A DNA stretch of 64,000 nt, from NCBI GenBank assembly GCA_027486895.1, contig JAIXOE010000042.1, positions 1-64,000 on the forward strand. Direction: 5' to 3'. The position numbers were made by a program, and so were the translations under genes. Positions 23,780 to 32,961 of this stretch are shown piece after piece (position 1 is the stretch's first letter; every line of letters begins with the position of its first letter). The notes beneath the pieces are model-generated. The model was not told the origin of the DNA. It ran no database searches and saw only the letters and a list, made by a program, of their open reading frames with translations. The stretch comes from Sphingomonadales bacterium (GTDB lineage: Bacteria > Pseudomonadota > Alphaproteobacteria > Sphingomonadales > Sphingomonadaceae).

Positions 23780-26154
23780 ACGCGCCCTGCCAGTTTCTCT
23801 TCGATAGCCGATATCAAACCCGCCCCGTCATACCGGTAAATGCTTGCAATCGGTTCGCTCAGGCTGTGATTTGAATCGCGCAGATGAAGCGTTCTCGGGT
23901 CATTTGCCTGTTCGCGCGCCTTAGCAACATCGCGATGCAGTATGATGGCAGCGTGAGATTGATCGCGTTCATCAAAACTCACCGCATATCCCGATGCTGT
24001 CAGCAGCGGTGCCAGTATTGTCCGCTCCCATTGGGCATCTTCTGAACAATCAATAAAACATAACGCTTCCGAACCGCGATTTCGGCGTCTGCGATCGGAC
24101 GTTTCAAAAAATGCGAACATGTTGAGCAGTTCGACTGGCTCGCCAAAGGCATAGACGACGCCCTCATGCTGTTCTGGATGCGCGCTAGGCACAATATCAC
24201 CAGTAATGCTGAAAATATCCATGACGTCGCCGACCGCCAGATAACAAGCGCTGTCACCGTCGCTTAGCTTCAATACCTTTACGAGGCCATCATCAGGTGC
24301 AGATTCATATTCCCACAAATCATATAAGCCACCGTCGGCGGAGACACGTGTTCTTCCGCCAACATACTGAATTTGGGCAACGTCAATGTCTTCCATACGT
24401 TCGATAGCAGACAGGCGAATGGCTTGTTTGCGCCCGTCCGAGGCAATGAACAGCAGCGCCGAAGGGCCATTACTTTTGCTTTCAACATCTGCAGTGCTGT
24501 CAATCTCGCGATCTTCCCTGTCAGTGGCAGACAATCCCATTGCGGCGCCCAGTCCGCTCGCGTCGAGCAACAACAAAGGCCGGCCATTATCGGGAAGTGA
24601 AGTTCCAGCGAACAGGCCGTTGCCCATCACTAGGGGGGCGCCCGGCTTTACCACAAGCTCCTCATTGTCGATAACGGCTGCAACTTCCAAAACGAATGTT
24701 GTTCCAACAGCGGGACGCATTACGATGAGCGTACGGCTATCCCCGGGGATATGCGCACCCTTGGCAATGCCCAATATGTCCTCAAGTGATTTGACGGGAT
24801 AACGTTTATTTCGAATATTGACGATTTTACGGCCGCCCAGTTCTTCGAATTTGACATTGGGATTCGATGTCGAGACCATCTCCACGACCGAACTGCGCGC
24901 GATGCCGAATATCTGCGAACCAGCGCGCACAGAGAGCCCTGCGATAATTGAGAGGGTCAGGGGCAACCGCAAAGTTATTTTCAGGCCATGACCTTCGTGG
25001 TTTTCCAATTCAATCGTGCCGCCAATGGCTTGAAGATTGTTTCGCACCACGTCCATGCCAACACCGCGGCCCGATATCGACGTAACGCTATCCGCGGTCG
25101 ACAGCCCTGGGGTAAAAATCATGTTCAATTGGGAACGAAGCGACATTTTTTGCCATTCGCCGACAGTCGTCACATTGGCCGCTATCGCCCGACCACCCAG
25201 CTTATCAACATTTATCCCGCGACCATCATCAACAATTTCGATGACAATCTGGTTGCCCGACTGACGCGCGGAGATATGAATATGGCCTGCCGGATCTTTT
25301 CCAGCAGCACGCCGTTCGTCGGCACTTTCGATTCCGTGATCAGCCGCATTGCGCAAAATGTGCGTCAGTGGGTCGCGCAAAGCCTCAACCATTTCGCGGT
25401 CAACTTCGACTTCGCTTCCGTCGATGCGCAGCTCTATTTCTTTGCCAAGCTCAATGGATATATCGCGAACCAGCCTTGGGAGCGCGGAGAATAATTTGTC
25501 GATATGCTGCATGCGCATCATGCCGACGGCATCGCGCAGTTCGGCTACAGACGACGACAATCGCGCGAATGAGATATCGAGATCAGCATTTGAACCAACC
25601 TTGCGAAGCTGACGCGACACTTCGTTTCGGGCAAGGACCATATCCGAAACACCGCTCATCAAATTATCGAGCAAGTTAAGCGAGACCCGAACCGTGCGGC
25701 TCTTACCGCGTAGCTGGCTGTCTTCAGATGCCAGTGCTTCCGCGGTTTCTTCAACGGAGCCGGTGACAAGGTCTTCAGCCTTACCGCGCAAATGTTTGCG
25801 GACGGCGTCCGTCAAGGCCTCGTCATCGTCATAGACGGATACGCCAGTGTCCAGTGCCTCGGTTAGAACAGCGATACGGTCGATAACGGCGAGCACAGCA
25901 GTCACCAGATCTGCCGACACCTCTACCTTGCCATCACGGGCGGCGCTCAGAACGTCCTCGGCAGCGTGGCTAAGGCGAAGCAACCTAGGAAGTGACAGGA
26001 AGCCGCAGCTTCCTTTTACAGTGTGGACAAAACGAAATACGCTGTCGAGCAAAGCGCGATCATGTGGGCGACGCTCCCACTCGACCAATTGACTTGTCAG
26101 TGCCTCAAGCGTTTCGCGCGTTTCAGCAATAAAGTCTTCTATCAAGTCGTCCAT
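23776..26154 (-). CDS. cheA: Chemotaxis histidine kinase CheA
   Basis: A 792-aa kinase. The Hpt domain (about 1-105) has phosphoacceptor His44 in VHTVKGSCGF. A CheY-binding P2 domain is missing: a short acidic linker leads straight to the dimerisation domain (about 155-220). The ATPase has the N box ILRNAADHGIE, VDDGRGIN and GRGVGMDVV. A CheW-like domain follows (about 380-510), then a second CheW-like domain (about 555-680). The last 100 residues look like a degenerate receiver (CFIDCSEDAQWERTIL) without a clear phosphoacceptor. The tandem CheW domains and pseudo-receiver set it apart from E. coli CheA. Confidence 0.93.
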   Translation of the reverse strand: MDDLIEDFIAETRETLEALTSQLVEWERRPHDRALLDSVFRFVHTVKGSCGFLSLPRLLRLSHAAEDVLSAARDGKVEVSADLVTAVLAVIDRIAVLTEALDTGVSVYDDDEALTDAVRKHLRGKAEDLVTGSVEETAEALASEDSQLRGKSRTVRVSLNLLDNLMSGVSDMVLARNEVSRQLRKVGSNADLDISFARLSSSVAELRDAVGMMRMQHIDKLFSALPRLVRDISIELGKEIELRIDGSEVEVDREMVEALRDPLTHILRNAADHGIESADERRAAGKDPAGHIHISARQSGNQIVIEIVDDGRGINVDKLGGRAIAANVTTVGEWQKMSLRSQLNMIFTPGLSTADSVTSISGRGVGMDVVRNNLQAIGGTIELENHEGHGLKITLRLPLTLSIIAGLSVRAGSQIFGIARSSVVEMVSTSNPNVKFEELGGRKIVNIRNKRYPVKSLEDILGIAKGAHIPGDSRTLIVMRPAVGTTFVLEVAAVIDNEELVVKPGAPLVMGNGLFAGTSLPDNGRPLLLLDASGLGAAMGLSATDREDREIDSTADVESKSNGPSALLFIASDGRKQAIRLSAIERMEDIDVAQIQYVGGRTRVSADGGLYDLWEYESAPDDGLVKVLKLSDGDSACYLAVGDVMDIFSITGDIVPSAHPEQHEGVVYAFGEPVELLNMFAFFETSDRRRRNRGSEALCFIDCSEDAQWERTILAPLLTASGYAVSFDERDQSHAAIILHRDVAKAREQANDPRTLHLRDSNHSLSEPIASIYRYDGAGLISAIEEKLAGRV

Positions 26155-26219
26155 ATCTGCCGATCCGTTTTACCGGACACAACAGTTGACGACATATGGT
26201 TAAAAAGACATTGAGAACG

Positions 26220-26870
26220 CTAGACCTGCGATGTGCGAATGAGCGCTCCAATGACGAGATGTTCGGCATCTGGTTCGGCAATTTGCACCATTCCGCCGCC
26301 CTGCAGTGCAAGTGTGTGCGCCATCCAAGCAGCGGCTGTGCGGGAATCCACCATAGAGGCATCCAACTTGCCAGTCAGAGCCTCACGCACAGCGGAATCC
26401 ATGACAATTTTTGGACCGCTCGCCCGAATGACGATTTCCTGCTCGTTCAAGCCTGTTTCTGCACCCACGAACAATGTCCCGCCACGTACTAGGGACTCAT
26501 TCGCCAGCAGCACGAGGTTCAACAGGATTTTGACCGCCCGCTTTGGCATCATGTGCGCAGGAACAGCCCATTCCAGTGTTGTGCGGCCACTTGCGGTCAC
26601 CAGCGGTTCAATAACAATGCGGGCTTCTTTGGGGTCGACGTCTGAACCAAAGCCGCCAGCGGCACCAAAAGCGAGACGGAAAAATTTCAACTTGTCAGCT
26701 GCAGCCTTGGCGCTTTCGGCAAGCAAATCCATGCACCGTTGGCGCATTTCCGGATCATGCTCATCAGCAAGCAATTCGAGGCCATTATTCATGGCGCCAA
26801 CGGGGCTCAAAAGGTCGTGACACAGGCGCGAGCAAAGCAGGCTGGCAAAATCGATTTCCGTGTCGGACAT
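26220..26870 (-). CDS. chpT: Histidine phosphotransferase ChpT
   Basis: In Caulobacter ChpT passes phosphate from CckA to CtrA and CpdR, controlling the cell cycle. This 216-aa protein has the conserved His18 in CSRLCHDLLSPVGAMNNGLE and a degenerate HATPase-like C-terminal domain, the ChpT architecture. Its length is normal. It lies 65 bases upstream of cheA on the same strand, which puts a cell-cycle phosphorelay protein at the head of a chemotaxis cluster. Confidence 0.9.
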   Translation of the reverse strand: MSDTEIDFASLLCSRLCHDLLSPVGAMNNGLELLADEHDPEMRQRCMDLLAESAKAAADKLKFFRLAFGAAGGFGSDVDPKEARIVIEPLVTASGRTTLEWAVPAHMMPKRAVKILLNLVLLANESLVRGGTLFVGAETGLNEQEIVIRASGPKIVMDSAVREALTGKLDASMVDSRTAAAWMAHTLALQGGGMVQIAEPDAEHLVIGALIRTSQV

Positions 26871-26934
26871 TAAGAATAGTTCCTTGGGCTAACTGGCATA
26901 TTGATGGCGCTCATGGACTTTGTTCGCAAGCGAT

Positions 26935-27342
26935 TCAACCCTCCACAACCAGCGGCACGGAGGTAAATCCGGTGACTTGAGGGCCAGTGGCTACAGGTTC
27001 CCATGCAGTAATGGCATCCCCTCCAATTATAAGCCATATCCGGCCATCGGGTGCGGCCTGCGCAATGTCCGAAACAGACGGGACCGCGAGGCCATTTGGG
27101 TGCGAATGGAAATAACCCAGAATTGGCATCCCACCTGCCCTGGCATCTTTATACACCGCTATCAGTGCCGCCGGATCAATCTCGAAGTTCCGCGAAGGAT
27201 CGACGGCTATATTGGCTGTCTTTTCCACGGCGAATACCCGGCTACCTCTTCCCCGCAATATACCGCAACACTCGTTTTGGCCGGCGTCGGCCGCCCAACG
27301 CAGAAGTTGTTTCTGGTCATTGCTTGATAAATGGAGGGCCAT
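26935..27342 (-). CDS. JAMM/MPN-type metallopeptidase (M67 family)
   Basis: A 135-aa stand-alone JAB1/MPN domain. The zinc site is complete: Glu in NECCGIL and HSHPNGLAVPSVSD, the H-x-H-x7-S-x2-D pattern. Eukaryotic relatives remove ubiquitin; bacterial ones are often linked with sulfur-carrier or cysteine metabolism, but no such gene is adjacent here. The start at 27342 gives MALHLSSND; a longer in-frame reading overlaps rluD. It diverges from rluD with only 16 bases between starts. Confidence 0.88.
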   Translation of the reverse strand: MALHLSSNDQKQLLRWAADAGQNECCGILRGRGSRVFAVEKTANIAVDPSRNFEIDPAALIAVYKDARAGGMPILGYFHSHPNGLAVPSVSDIAQAAPDGRIWLIIGGDAITAWEPVATGPQVTGFTSVPLVVEG

Positions 27343-27358
27343 CACCCATGTGTATGCG

Positions 27359-28300
27359 ATGGTTGGGGAAAATGCCACATTTACAGGTGTTTTGGGCGAA
27401 GGAAGGCTCGATAGCGCGCTTGCGACAGCGCTACCGCAATTTTCGCGCGCGCGCATTCAGGCCCTAATTGCTGACGCCGCCCTGCGGATTAACGGACAAA
27501 GCTTCGCTGACCCGGCTAGCAAGAAAATGTCAGGACAGCATTTTGAATTGAATGTCCCTGCGCCCAAGCCAGACAAAGCCATGCCACAAGATATTCAGCT
27601 GGCTGTCGTGTATGAGGACGAACACCTCATCATCGTGAACAAGCCGGCTGGATTGGTCGTCCATCCTGCCGCAGGACATAGTGACGGGACATTGGTCAAC
27701 GCGCTGCTGCACCATTGTGAGGGCAAGTTGTCAGGAATTGGCGGCGTACAGCGTCCCGGCATTGTCCACCGGATTGATAAGGACACGTCGGGGCTTTTGG
27801 TCGTTGCAAAGAGCGACGTCGCGCATGAGGGCCTCTCGAAATTGTTTGCTGCGCATGACATCGAGCGCAAATATATCGCTATCGTCAGTGGCATCCCTGC
27901 CCCGCCGGCGGGGACAGTTCGCACGCAAATTGGCCGGTCAACGACCAACCGCAAAAAAATGGCCGTGCTGCCCGATTCCAAGGGCAAGCACGCCGTAACA
28001 CATTTTCGCATGACCGAGGCATTTTCAAAGACCGCAGTCGTTGAATGCACGCTGGAAACGGGTCGGACTCACCAAGTTCGTGTCCATATGGCCCACATCG
28101 GCCATCCGCTTATTGGCGATAGCGTTTATTCTAATCGACAAAACCCCTACAGAATTGGACCAGATCAGGCTCCGTTCGACCGACAAGCATTGCATGCTGC
28201 CTCATTGGGGTTTATTCATCCGATATCCGGCGAAACTTTACGGTTCGAATGCGGTATACCAGAAGATATGCAGCTTCTGTTAAGCCAATTGCGAATATAG
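27359..28300 (+). CDS. rluD: 23S rRNA pseudouridine synthase RluD
   Basis: Makes pseudouridines in helix 69 of 23S rRNA, near the decoding centre. The 313-aa protein has an N-terminal S4 RNA-binding domain (about 12-70), then NKPAGLVVHPAAGH and the catalytic HRIDKDTSGLLVVAK with its Asp. GRTHQVRVHMAHIGHPLIGD near the end is typical of the RluA/RluD family. RluD is preferred to RluA because of the S4 domain. The start at 27359 gives the usual length; upstream in-frame codons fall in the divergent peptidase gene. rpoH follows in the same direction. Confidence 0.92.
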   Translation: MVGENATFTGVLGEGRLDSALATALPQFSRARIQALIADAALRINGQSFADPASKKMSGQHFELNVPAPKPDKAMPQDIQLAVVYEDEHLIIVNKPAGLVVHPAAGHSDGTLVNALLHHCEGKLSGIGGVQRPGIVHRIDKDTSGLLVVAKSDVAHEGLSKLFAAHDIERKYIAIVSGIPAPPAGTVRTQIGRSTTNRKKMAVLPDSKGKHAVTHFRMTEAFSKTAVVECTLETGRTHQVRVHMAHIGHPLIGDSVYSNRQNPYRIGPDQAPFDRQALHAASLGFIHPISGETLRFECGIPEDMQLLLSQLRI

Positions 28301-28372
28301 GATTTCAAAGGGAACGCTTTGCTAGCGGGTGCTTGATGAGGCCCGGTGGGAAGCACAATGAAAGAGGAAAAC

Positions 28373-29278
28373 ATGTCTGATAAAAAGAATGTTCCGGCTA
28401 CAATACCTGCCCTTGGGGGGGACGCGAGCCTTAACCGTTACCTGAGCGAGATCCGGAAATTTCCGGTGTTGAAGCCTGAGCAAGAATATATGCTCGCCAA
28501 ACGCTTTCAAGAACATGGCGACACCAAAGCTGCCGAACAGCTGGTTACGTCACATCTTCGCCTCGTTTCAAAGATTGCCATGGGCTATCGGGGCTACGGC
28601 CTGCCGGTGTCCGAGCTTATTTCCGAGGGCAATATCGGATTGATGCAAGGCGTGAAGAAATTCGACCCAGACCGCGGTTTCCGCCTCGCGACCTACGCGA
28701 TGTGGTGGATTCGCGCGTCGATGCAGGAATTCATTCTGCGCAGTTGGAGCTTGGTAAAGATCGGCACAACAGCGGCCCAGAAAAAGCTGTTCTTCAACCT
28801 GCGCCGGATGAAGAACAACCTTCAGGCATTTGAAGATGGCGATCTGAACCAAGAAGCCTTGCGTAAAATTGCCACCGACCTTGGTGTATCCGAGGAAGAA
28901 GTGAACAACATGAACCGCCGCATGGCGATGGGCGGTGACACGTCACTGAACGTCCCAATGCGCGAGGATGGCGATGGCCAGTGGCAGGATTGGTTAGTCG
29001 ATGACACCCCGTTGCAAGACGAACGCGTTGCCGACGCGCAAGAAGGCGACATGCGTCATGCCCTGTTGTCTGAAGCGATGGACAGCCTTAACGAGCGCGA
29101 AAAGCACATTCTGACGCAGCGTCGGTTAATCGAAGAGCCACAGACGCTCGAAGAGCTGAGCCAGACCTACAGCGTCAGCCGCGAACGCGTGCGCCAAATC
29201 GAAGTGCGGGCTTTCGAAAAGCTGCAAAAAGCAATGTTGCGAATTGCGGGCGAAAAGCGGCTACTGCTCACCGTCTAA
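28373..29278 (+). CDS. rpoH: RNA polymerase sigma-32 factor RpoH
   Basis: Heat-shock sigma factor of 301 aa. Region 2 has the core-binding HLRLVSKIAMGYRGYGLPVS and ISEGNIGLMQGVKKFDPDRG with the TYAMWWIRASMQEFIL -10 recognition helix. The RpoH box lies in QKKLFFNLRRMK, which distinguishes sigma-32 from sigma-70. Region 4 ends with YSVSRERVRQIEVRAFEKL. I chose the ATG at 28373 (MSDKKN) because AGAGGAAA lies just before it; GTG 28346 and ATG 28358 are in frame. Alphaproteobacteria often carry two rpoH genes; only one is seen here. Confidence 0.94.
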   Translation: MSDKKNVPATIPALGGDASLNRYLSEIRKFPVLKPEQEYMLAKRFQEHGDTKAAEQLVTSHLRLVSKIAMGYRGYGLPVSELISEGNIGLMQGVKKFDPDRGFRLATYAMWWIRASMQEFILRSWSLVKIGTTAAQKKLFFNLRRMKNNLQAFEDGDLNQEALRKIATDLGVSEEEVNNMNRRMAMGGDTSLNVPMREDGDGQWQDWLVDDTPLQDERVADAQEGDMRHALLSEAMDSLNEREKHILTQRRLIEEPQTLEELSQTYSVSRERVRQIEVRAFEKLQKAMLRIAGEKRLLLTV

Positions 29279-29329
29279 TCGGATGTAAAAATAGATGACG
29301 GGCGGAGGACGCTGCGCTAGCTTTTGTAA

Positions 29330-30031
29330 ATGACAAAACCGAAGCGCTCGTTTTCTGCCCGTTTCTTTCGCTCCAGCCTGAAAACGGCTATATACCTTAC
29401 CGGTGGAACGGTTGGTTTGACGGCCATTTATGCAGTGGTGCCTGTGCCCACGACGCTCACCATGCTGTTCGACAGCAATGGTGCAAAGCGCGACTGGACC
29501 TCCCTTTCTGACATCTCGCCAAATCTCGTCCGCGCGGTCATTGCTGCGGAGGATGGCAAATTCTGCAGCCATGACGGTTTTGACCGTGAAGCCATACAGA
29601 AGGCTTTGAAGCGAAACCAGCAGGGCGGAAAAATGCGCGGCGGCTCGACCATTAGCCAGCAGACCGCAAAGAACGTGTTTCTATGGCAGGGATCAGGGTG
29701 GACCCGTTACCTCCGGAAAGTTCCGGAAGTCTATTTCACATTCCTGATTGAAAAAATTTGGGGCAAGCGCCGGATTATGGAAGTGTATCTGAACGTCGCT
29801 GAAACGGGCATTGGCACATATGGCGCCGAAGAAGGCGCTCAGCGTTACTTCAACAAATCCGCAAAAGACCTGACCCGGACAGAAGCCGCGCGATTGGCGG
29901 CCATTCTGCCTTTACCTAAAAAACGCGCGGTAAATGGCGTGGGCGGTTTCACCCGTCGGTACGGGAACAGCATCTCGGCCCGCATTCGCGTCGTCAAACG
30001 CGACGGTCTCGACAGCTGCATTTACTCATAA
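29330..30031 (+). CDS. mtgA: Monofunctional biosynthetic peptidoglycan transglycosylase MtgA
   Basis: A 233-aa GT51 glycosyltransferase that polymerises lipid II. One N-terminal membrane helix (about 18-40) is followed by the catalytic domain. It has the first Glu in AAEDGKFCSHDGFD, the GGSTISQQTAKN motif, and the second Glu region KRRIMEVYLNV. There is no transpeptidase domain, which makes it monofunctional. The gene follows rpoH by 51 bases. The inverted repeat at 30031 lies directly after it. Confidence 0.95.
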   Translation: MTKPKRSFSARFFRSSLKTAIYLTGGTVGLTAIYAVVPVPTTLTMLFDSNGAKRDWTSLSDISPNLVRAVIAAEDGKFCSHDGFDREAIQKALKRNQQGGKMRGGSTISQQTAKNVFLWQGSGWTRYLRKVPEVYFTFLIEKIWGKRRIMEVYLNVAETGIGTYGAEEGAQRYFNKSAKDLTRTEAARLAAILPLPKKRAVNGVGGFTRRYGNSISARIRVVKRDGLDSCIYS

Positions 30032-30064
30032 AAAAAGGGCGGAACCGAAGCCCCGCCCTAATTT
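30031..30064 (-). terminator. Intrinsic terminator of the TonB receptor gene
   Basis: AGGGCGG (30036-30042) pairs with CCGCCCT (30053-30059). On the minus strand the stem is followed by seven Ts, so it terminates the receptor gene that stops at 30085. On the plus strand only a weak T-poor tail follows, so it may terminate mtgA less well. Confidence 0.8.
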
Positions 30065-30084
30065 AAAATCAGGCAATCAGGCTA

Positions 30085-32700
30085 TTAGAAGCCGATGCGC
30101 AACGTTCCAGAGATGGTACGTGGCGCGCCGATGCTGAAGTTCGGAGCCGAACCACCTGGTATGGATGCACCAGCAGCCAAGCCAGGAATAGTTACGAGAC
30201 CATTGTTGTTAGGTCCTGCGATCTGCGTACCCAAGTTAGCAAGATAGAAGCGATCAAAAATGTTGGTCACATTCAACTGCAACCAAGTATTCTTCGCGCC
30301 AAATTGCTCAAGGTCGAAACGCGCATCGAAGTCAGCGGTGGTATAAGCTTCTGATTTGATGTCGTTCAGATCAGTTGCGAAACGATCGCTAACATACTTC
30401 ACCTGAAGACCAGCCGATACCGGACCGAATTCAACCGACGCACGGTAGCCCAATGTCCATGTCGGTGTTTCAACAACGCGCTTGCCCTTTGTTGGAAGCG
30501 TTACTGTGCTCGAAACAAGGATATCGTCGCGCAGTGTAGAGTCGTTGTAAGATGCGTTACCTTGGAAGGTGAACCAATCGAGCGGACGAACCGCAATACC
30601 GACATCGACGCCCTTACCCTTAACCGTACCAATGTTACGGTCGATCGAAATGCCGTTGATCTGGTCGAACGACGTTACGATACGATTTTTAAAGTTCGTC
30701 ATCCACGCTGTTGCCAGCGCCTGAACACGACCAGTTGTGTAACGCACACCAAAATCGAACGTATCGGTTGTTTCTGGGTCTACATTCACGACTGGCGAAC
30801 GGTAAAGGTTATCGGTGCGTGGCGACGAGAAGCCCTTGGCATAGCTACCAAAGACTGCAGCATCGTCAGTCACGCGATATGTAAAGCCAAAGCTCGGCAA
30901 TACTGGTGAGAACTTGTAATTGGCTTCGAACGGCGCCCAGACAGCATTGGATGCGTAAGGACCAGCAGCCGTCGGTGAAACAACGAAAATCGCGCCACCC
31001 GTATTTGCAACTGGCGTATTGCCAACTGGCTGCGAGGTGCAGGTTGCAAAACCGCTGCCGCCCGTTTGTGTGAAGCAGAAGTTGTTCAACTGACGCTCAA
31101 AGAACGGCATACGCAGACCAGCTTCAACGCGGAGTGCTTCGTCGAAGAACTTGCCTACATACTGCGCCGAAACTTGGTTCAACAATGCAATTGAAAGGCG
31201 ATCACGCTGGCGGAGGGCAACGCCATCTGCCGAAAGGACGTTACGGCCAGTCAAGCCACCAAATGGCGATTCAGGATTACCCTGGCCCGTCAAATAGCCC
31301 CATTCACCGGTTTGACGATGACGTCCGCGATCAAAGGTGTAGGCAACGCGAACGCGATGTGCGTCCGAGATGTCCCAGATCAAAGATGACAAGACCGTGA
31401 AGCGGTTTGTTTGCGTGTTGTTTGGTGTGTAAAAACGAATGGTGTCGAGGATATCGCCATCACCATTATAGTCCTTACCTGCAAGGCCCGATGCGCCACG
31501 AACAATCGCAGAGTTCTCTGCAATTGCGGTCGAACCGCCACCGTTAGCCTGCACATATTGATAACCATAATCGAATGTGAAGGTCACGTTGTCTGTAATC
31601 GTGAATTTCGAGTTCAGACGAATATTGCCTGTATTCGAAGGGTTTATACGGACACCATAGAAGTTGCTGCAGCTTGACGTGTTCAACACGTTGTTTGCCG
31701 TCGAACCGAAGATAGCCGCTGCGTTTGCACCAGTACCAGTTGGACCTGTTCCGCCATTGTCATTCTGAGCGCCCGTACCGGCAAACGTGCGGTTGCAAGT
31801 ATCAAGGTTGTCAAAGTTGAAAATCGTTTTTTGCTGGGCATCGGTAAATCCACCAACGTCCGCCATCAATGGACGACCCGTAATAGCGCGAATTTCCGCC
31901 AGTGAGATGTTGCGGTAGAAGTTATTACGGTTTTCGTTGTAGTGACCCTTCACGTAGATGAAGTCACCATTGTCGCCGATTGGCTGATAAATACCAGCAT
32001 TGATCTGCGACTTCTGTATCTCGCCTGGGCCCTTGAACTTGTCATACTTGGTTCTGGACGCAGCGATAAAGGCACGTGTGCCATATTTCGTGAGTTCGCC
32101 TGTGTCGAACATACCAAACGCACGTTGGAAGTTTTCACCACCGAGCGTCAAAACAGCAACACCGCCCATATCTGTGCTTGGCGTGCGTGTAAGATAGTTC
32201 ACCGTACCGCCAGCTGCTGATGCCGTTGGCGAGTCAACATCGGTCGTGCCCAAGTTGACGTTCACCGAGTAGATCAACTCAGGGTCGAGCTGCTGGTTGG
32301 AGAAAATGGCGTAGTTGCCCGTGTCATTCAAAGGAAAACCGTCAAATGTCAGGCTGATACGGTTACCGTCAAAACCGCGGATACGAAGGTTACCGCCCGA
32401 TGAACCGTAAGCATCTGAGTTGGTGAAGTTTACACCAGGCACTTGGTTAATCGTGTTCAGAATTGACTGACCCGAAGCTTGGGTTGCAATTAATTCTTGC
32501 GTCAAAACCGCACGCGGCTTCGTCGCATCAGGAACAACAACGCCCTTAACACCTTGATCGGCACGCGTGCCGGTGACGACGATCGCTTCTTCAGTATCGT
32601 CAACTTCGATTGAACCTGTCGACTGCGCGAAGGCAGCGCTTGATAAGCTGCAGATGGTAAGTGCAACCGCACTCGCCGCAAGCTGATAACGAATTTTCAT
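30085..32700 (-). CDS. TonB-dependent outer-membrane receptor, large
   Basis: An 871-aa receptor with a signal peptide (about 1-25, ending SSAAFAQ). A TonB-box-like EEAIVVTGTR follows. The plug has NTINQVPGVNFTNSDAYG, then LRIRGFDGNRISLTFDG and SAAGGTVNYLTR. The long barrel has Asn/Gly/Thr-rich loops and ends PRTISGTLRIGF with the terminal Phe. The ligand is unknown, and there is no adjacent transport or regulatory gene. The family includes many sphingomonad receptors for carbohydrates, siderophores and others, so no substrate is claimed. The start at 32700 has GGGG 12 bases upstream. Confidence 0.9.
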   Translation of the reverse strand: MKIRYQLAASAVALTICSLSSAAFAQSTGSIEVDDTEEAIVVTGTRADQGVKGVVVPDATKPRAVLTQELIATQASGQSILNTINQVPGVNFTNSDAYGSSGGNLRIRGFDGNRISLTFDGFPLNDTGNYAIFSNQQLDPELIYSVNVNLGTTDVDSPTASAAGGTVNYLTRTPSTDMGGVAVLTLGGENFQRAFGMFDTGELTKYGTRAFIAASRTKYDKFKGPGEIQKSQINAGIYQPIGDNGDFIYVKGHYNENRNNFYRNISLAEIRAITGRPLMADVGGFTDAQQKTIFNFDNLDTCNRTFAGTGAQNDNGGTGPTGTGANAAAIFGSTANNVLNTSSCSNFYGVRINPSNTGNIRLNSKFTITDNVTFTFDYGYQYVQANGGGSTAIAENSAIVRGASGLAGKDYNGDGDILDTIRFYTPNNTQTNRFTVLSSLIWDISDAHRVRVAYTFDRGRHRQTGEWGYLTGQGNPESPFGGLTGRNVLSADGVALRQRDRLSIALLNQVSAQYVGKFFDEALRVEAGLRMPFFERQLNNFCFTQTGGSGFATCTSQPVGNTPVANTGGAIFVVSPTAAGPYASNAVWAPFEANYKFSPVLPSFGFTYRVTDDAAVFGSYAKGFSSPRTDNLYRSPVVNVDPETTDTFDFGVRYTTGRVQALATAWMTNFKNRIVTSFDQINGISIDRNIGTVKGKGVDVGIAVRPLDWFTFQGNASYNDSTLRDDILVSSTVTLPTKGKRVVETPTWTLGYRASVEFGPVSAGLQVKYVSDRFATDLNDIKSEAYTTADFDARFDLEQFGAKNTWLQLNVTNIFDRFYLANLGTQIAGPNNNGLVTIPGLAAGASIPGGSAPNFSIGAPRTISGTLRIGF

Positions 32701-32961
32701 TTCTAAAACCCCTTTGGTTTTCACATCTCAATTCGCTGGCAACCAAGCATTTCGCTCGAATCATCCACGTGAATTGAACCGTGCCATCCCCTTGGAGCCG
32801 GTAAATGACAGTAAAATGACACCCCGCCCCGCAGATGATTCGCCCTTAACCGACCTCGCCGGACAGGCAAAGTGTTGCAGTGCAGCAATCTGTGCAAAGT
32901 GGCCTATTTTGCCGTTTTATTAATCATTGTGGCTCGTTTGCCACAGTTAGGGATAAACCGC

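Noticed and set aside
32928..32944. Hairpin GTGGC-GCCAC upstream of the clpX 3' end as a terminator
   Set aside because: The stem is only 5 bp and no T tract follows on the minus strand.
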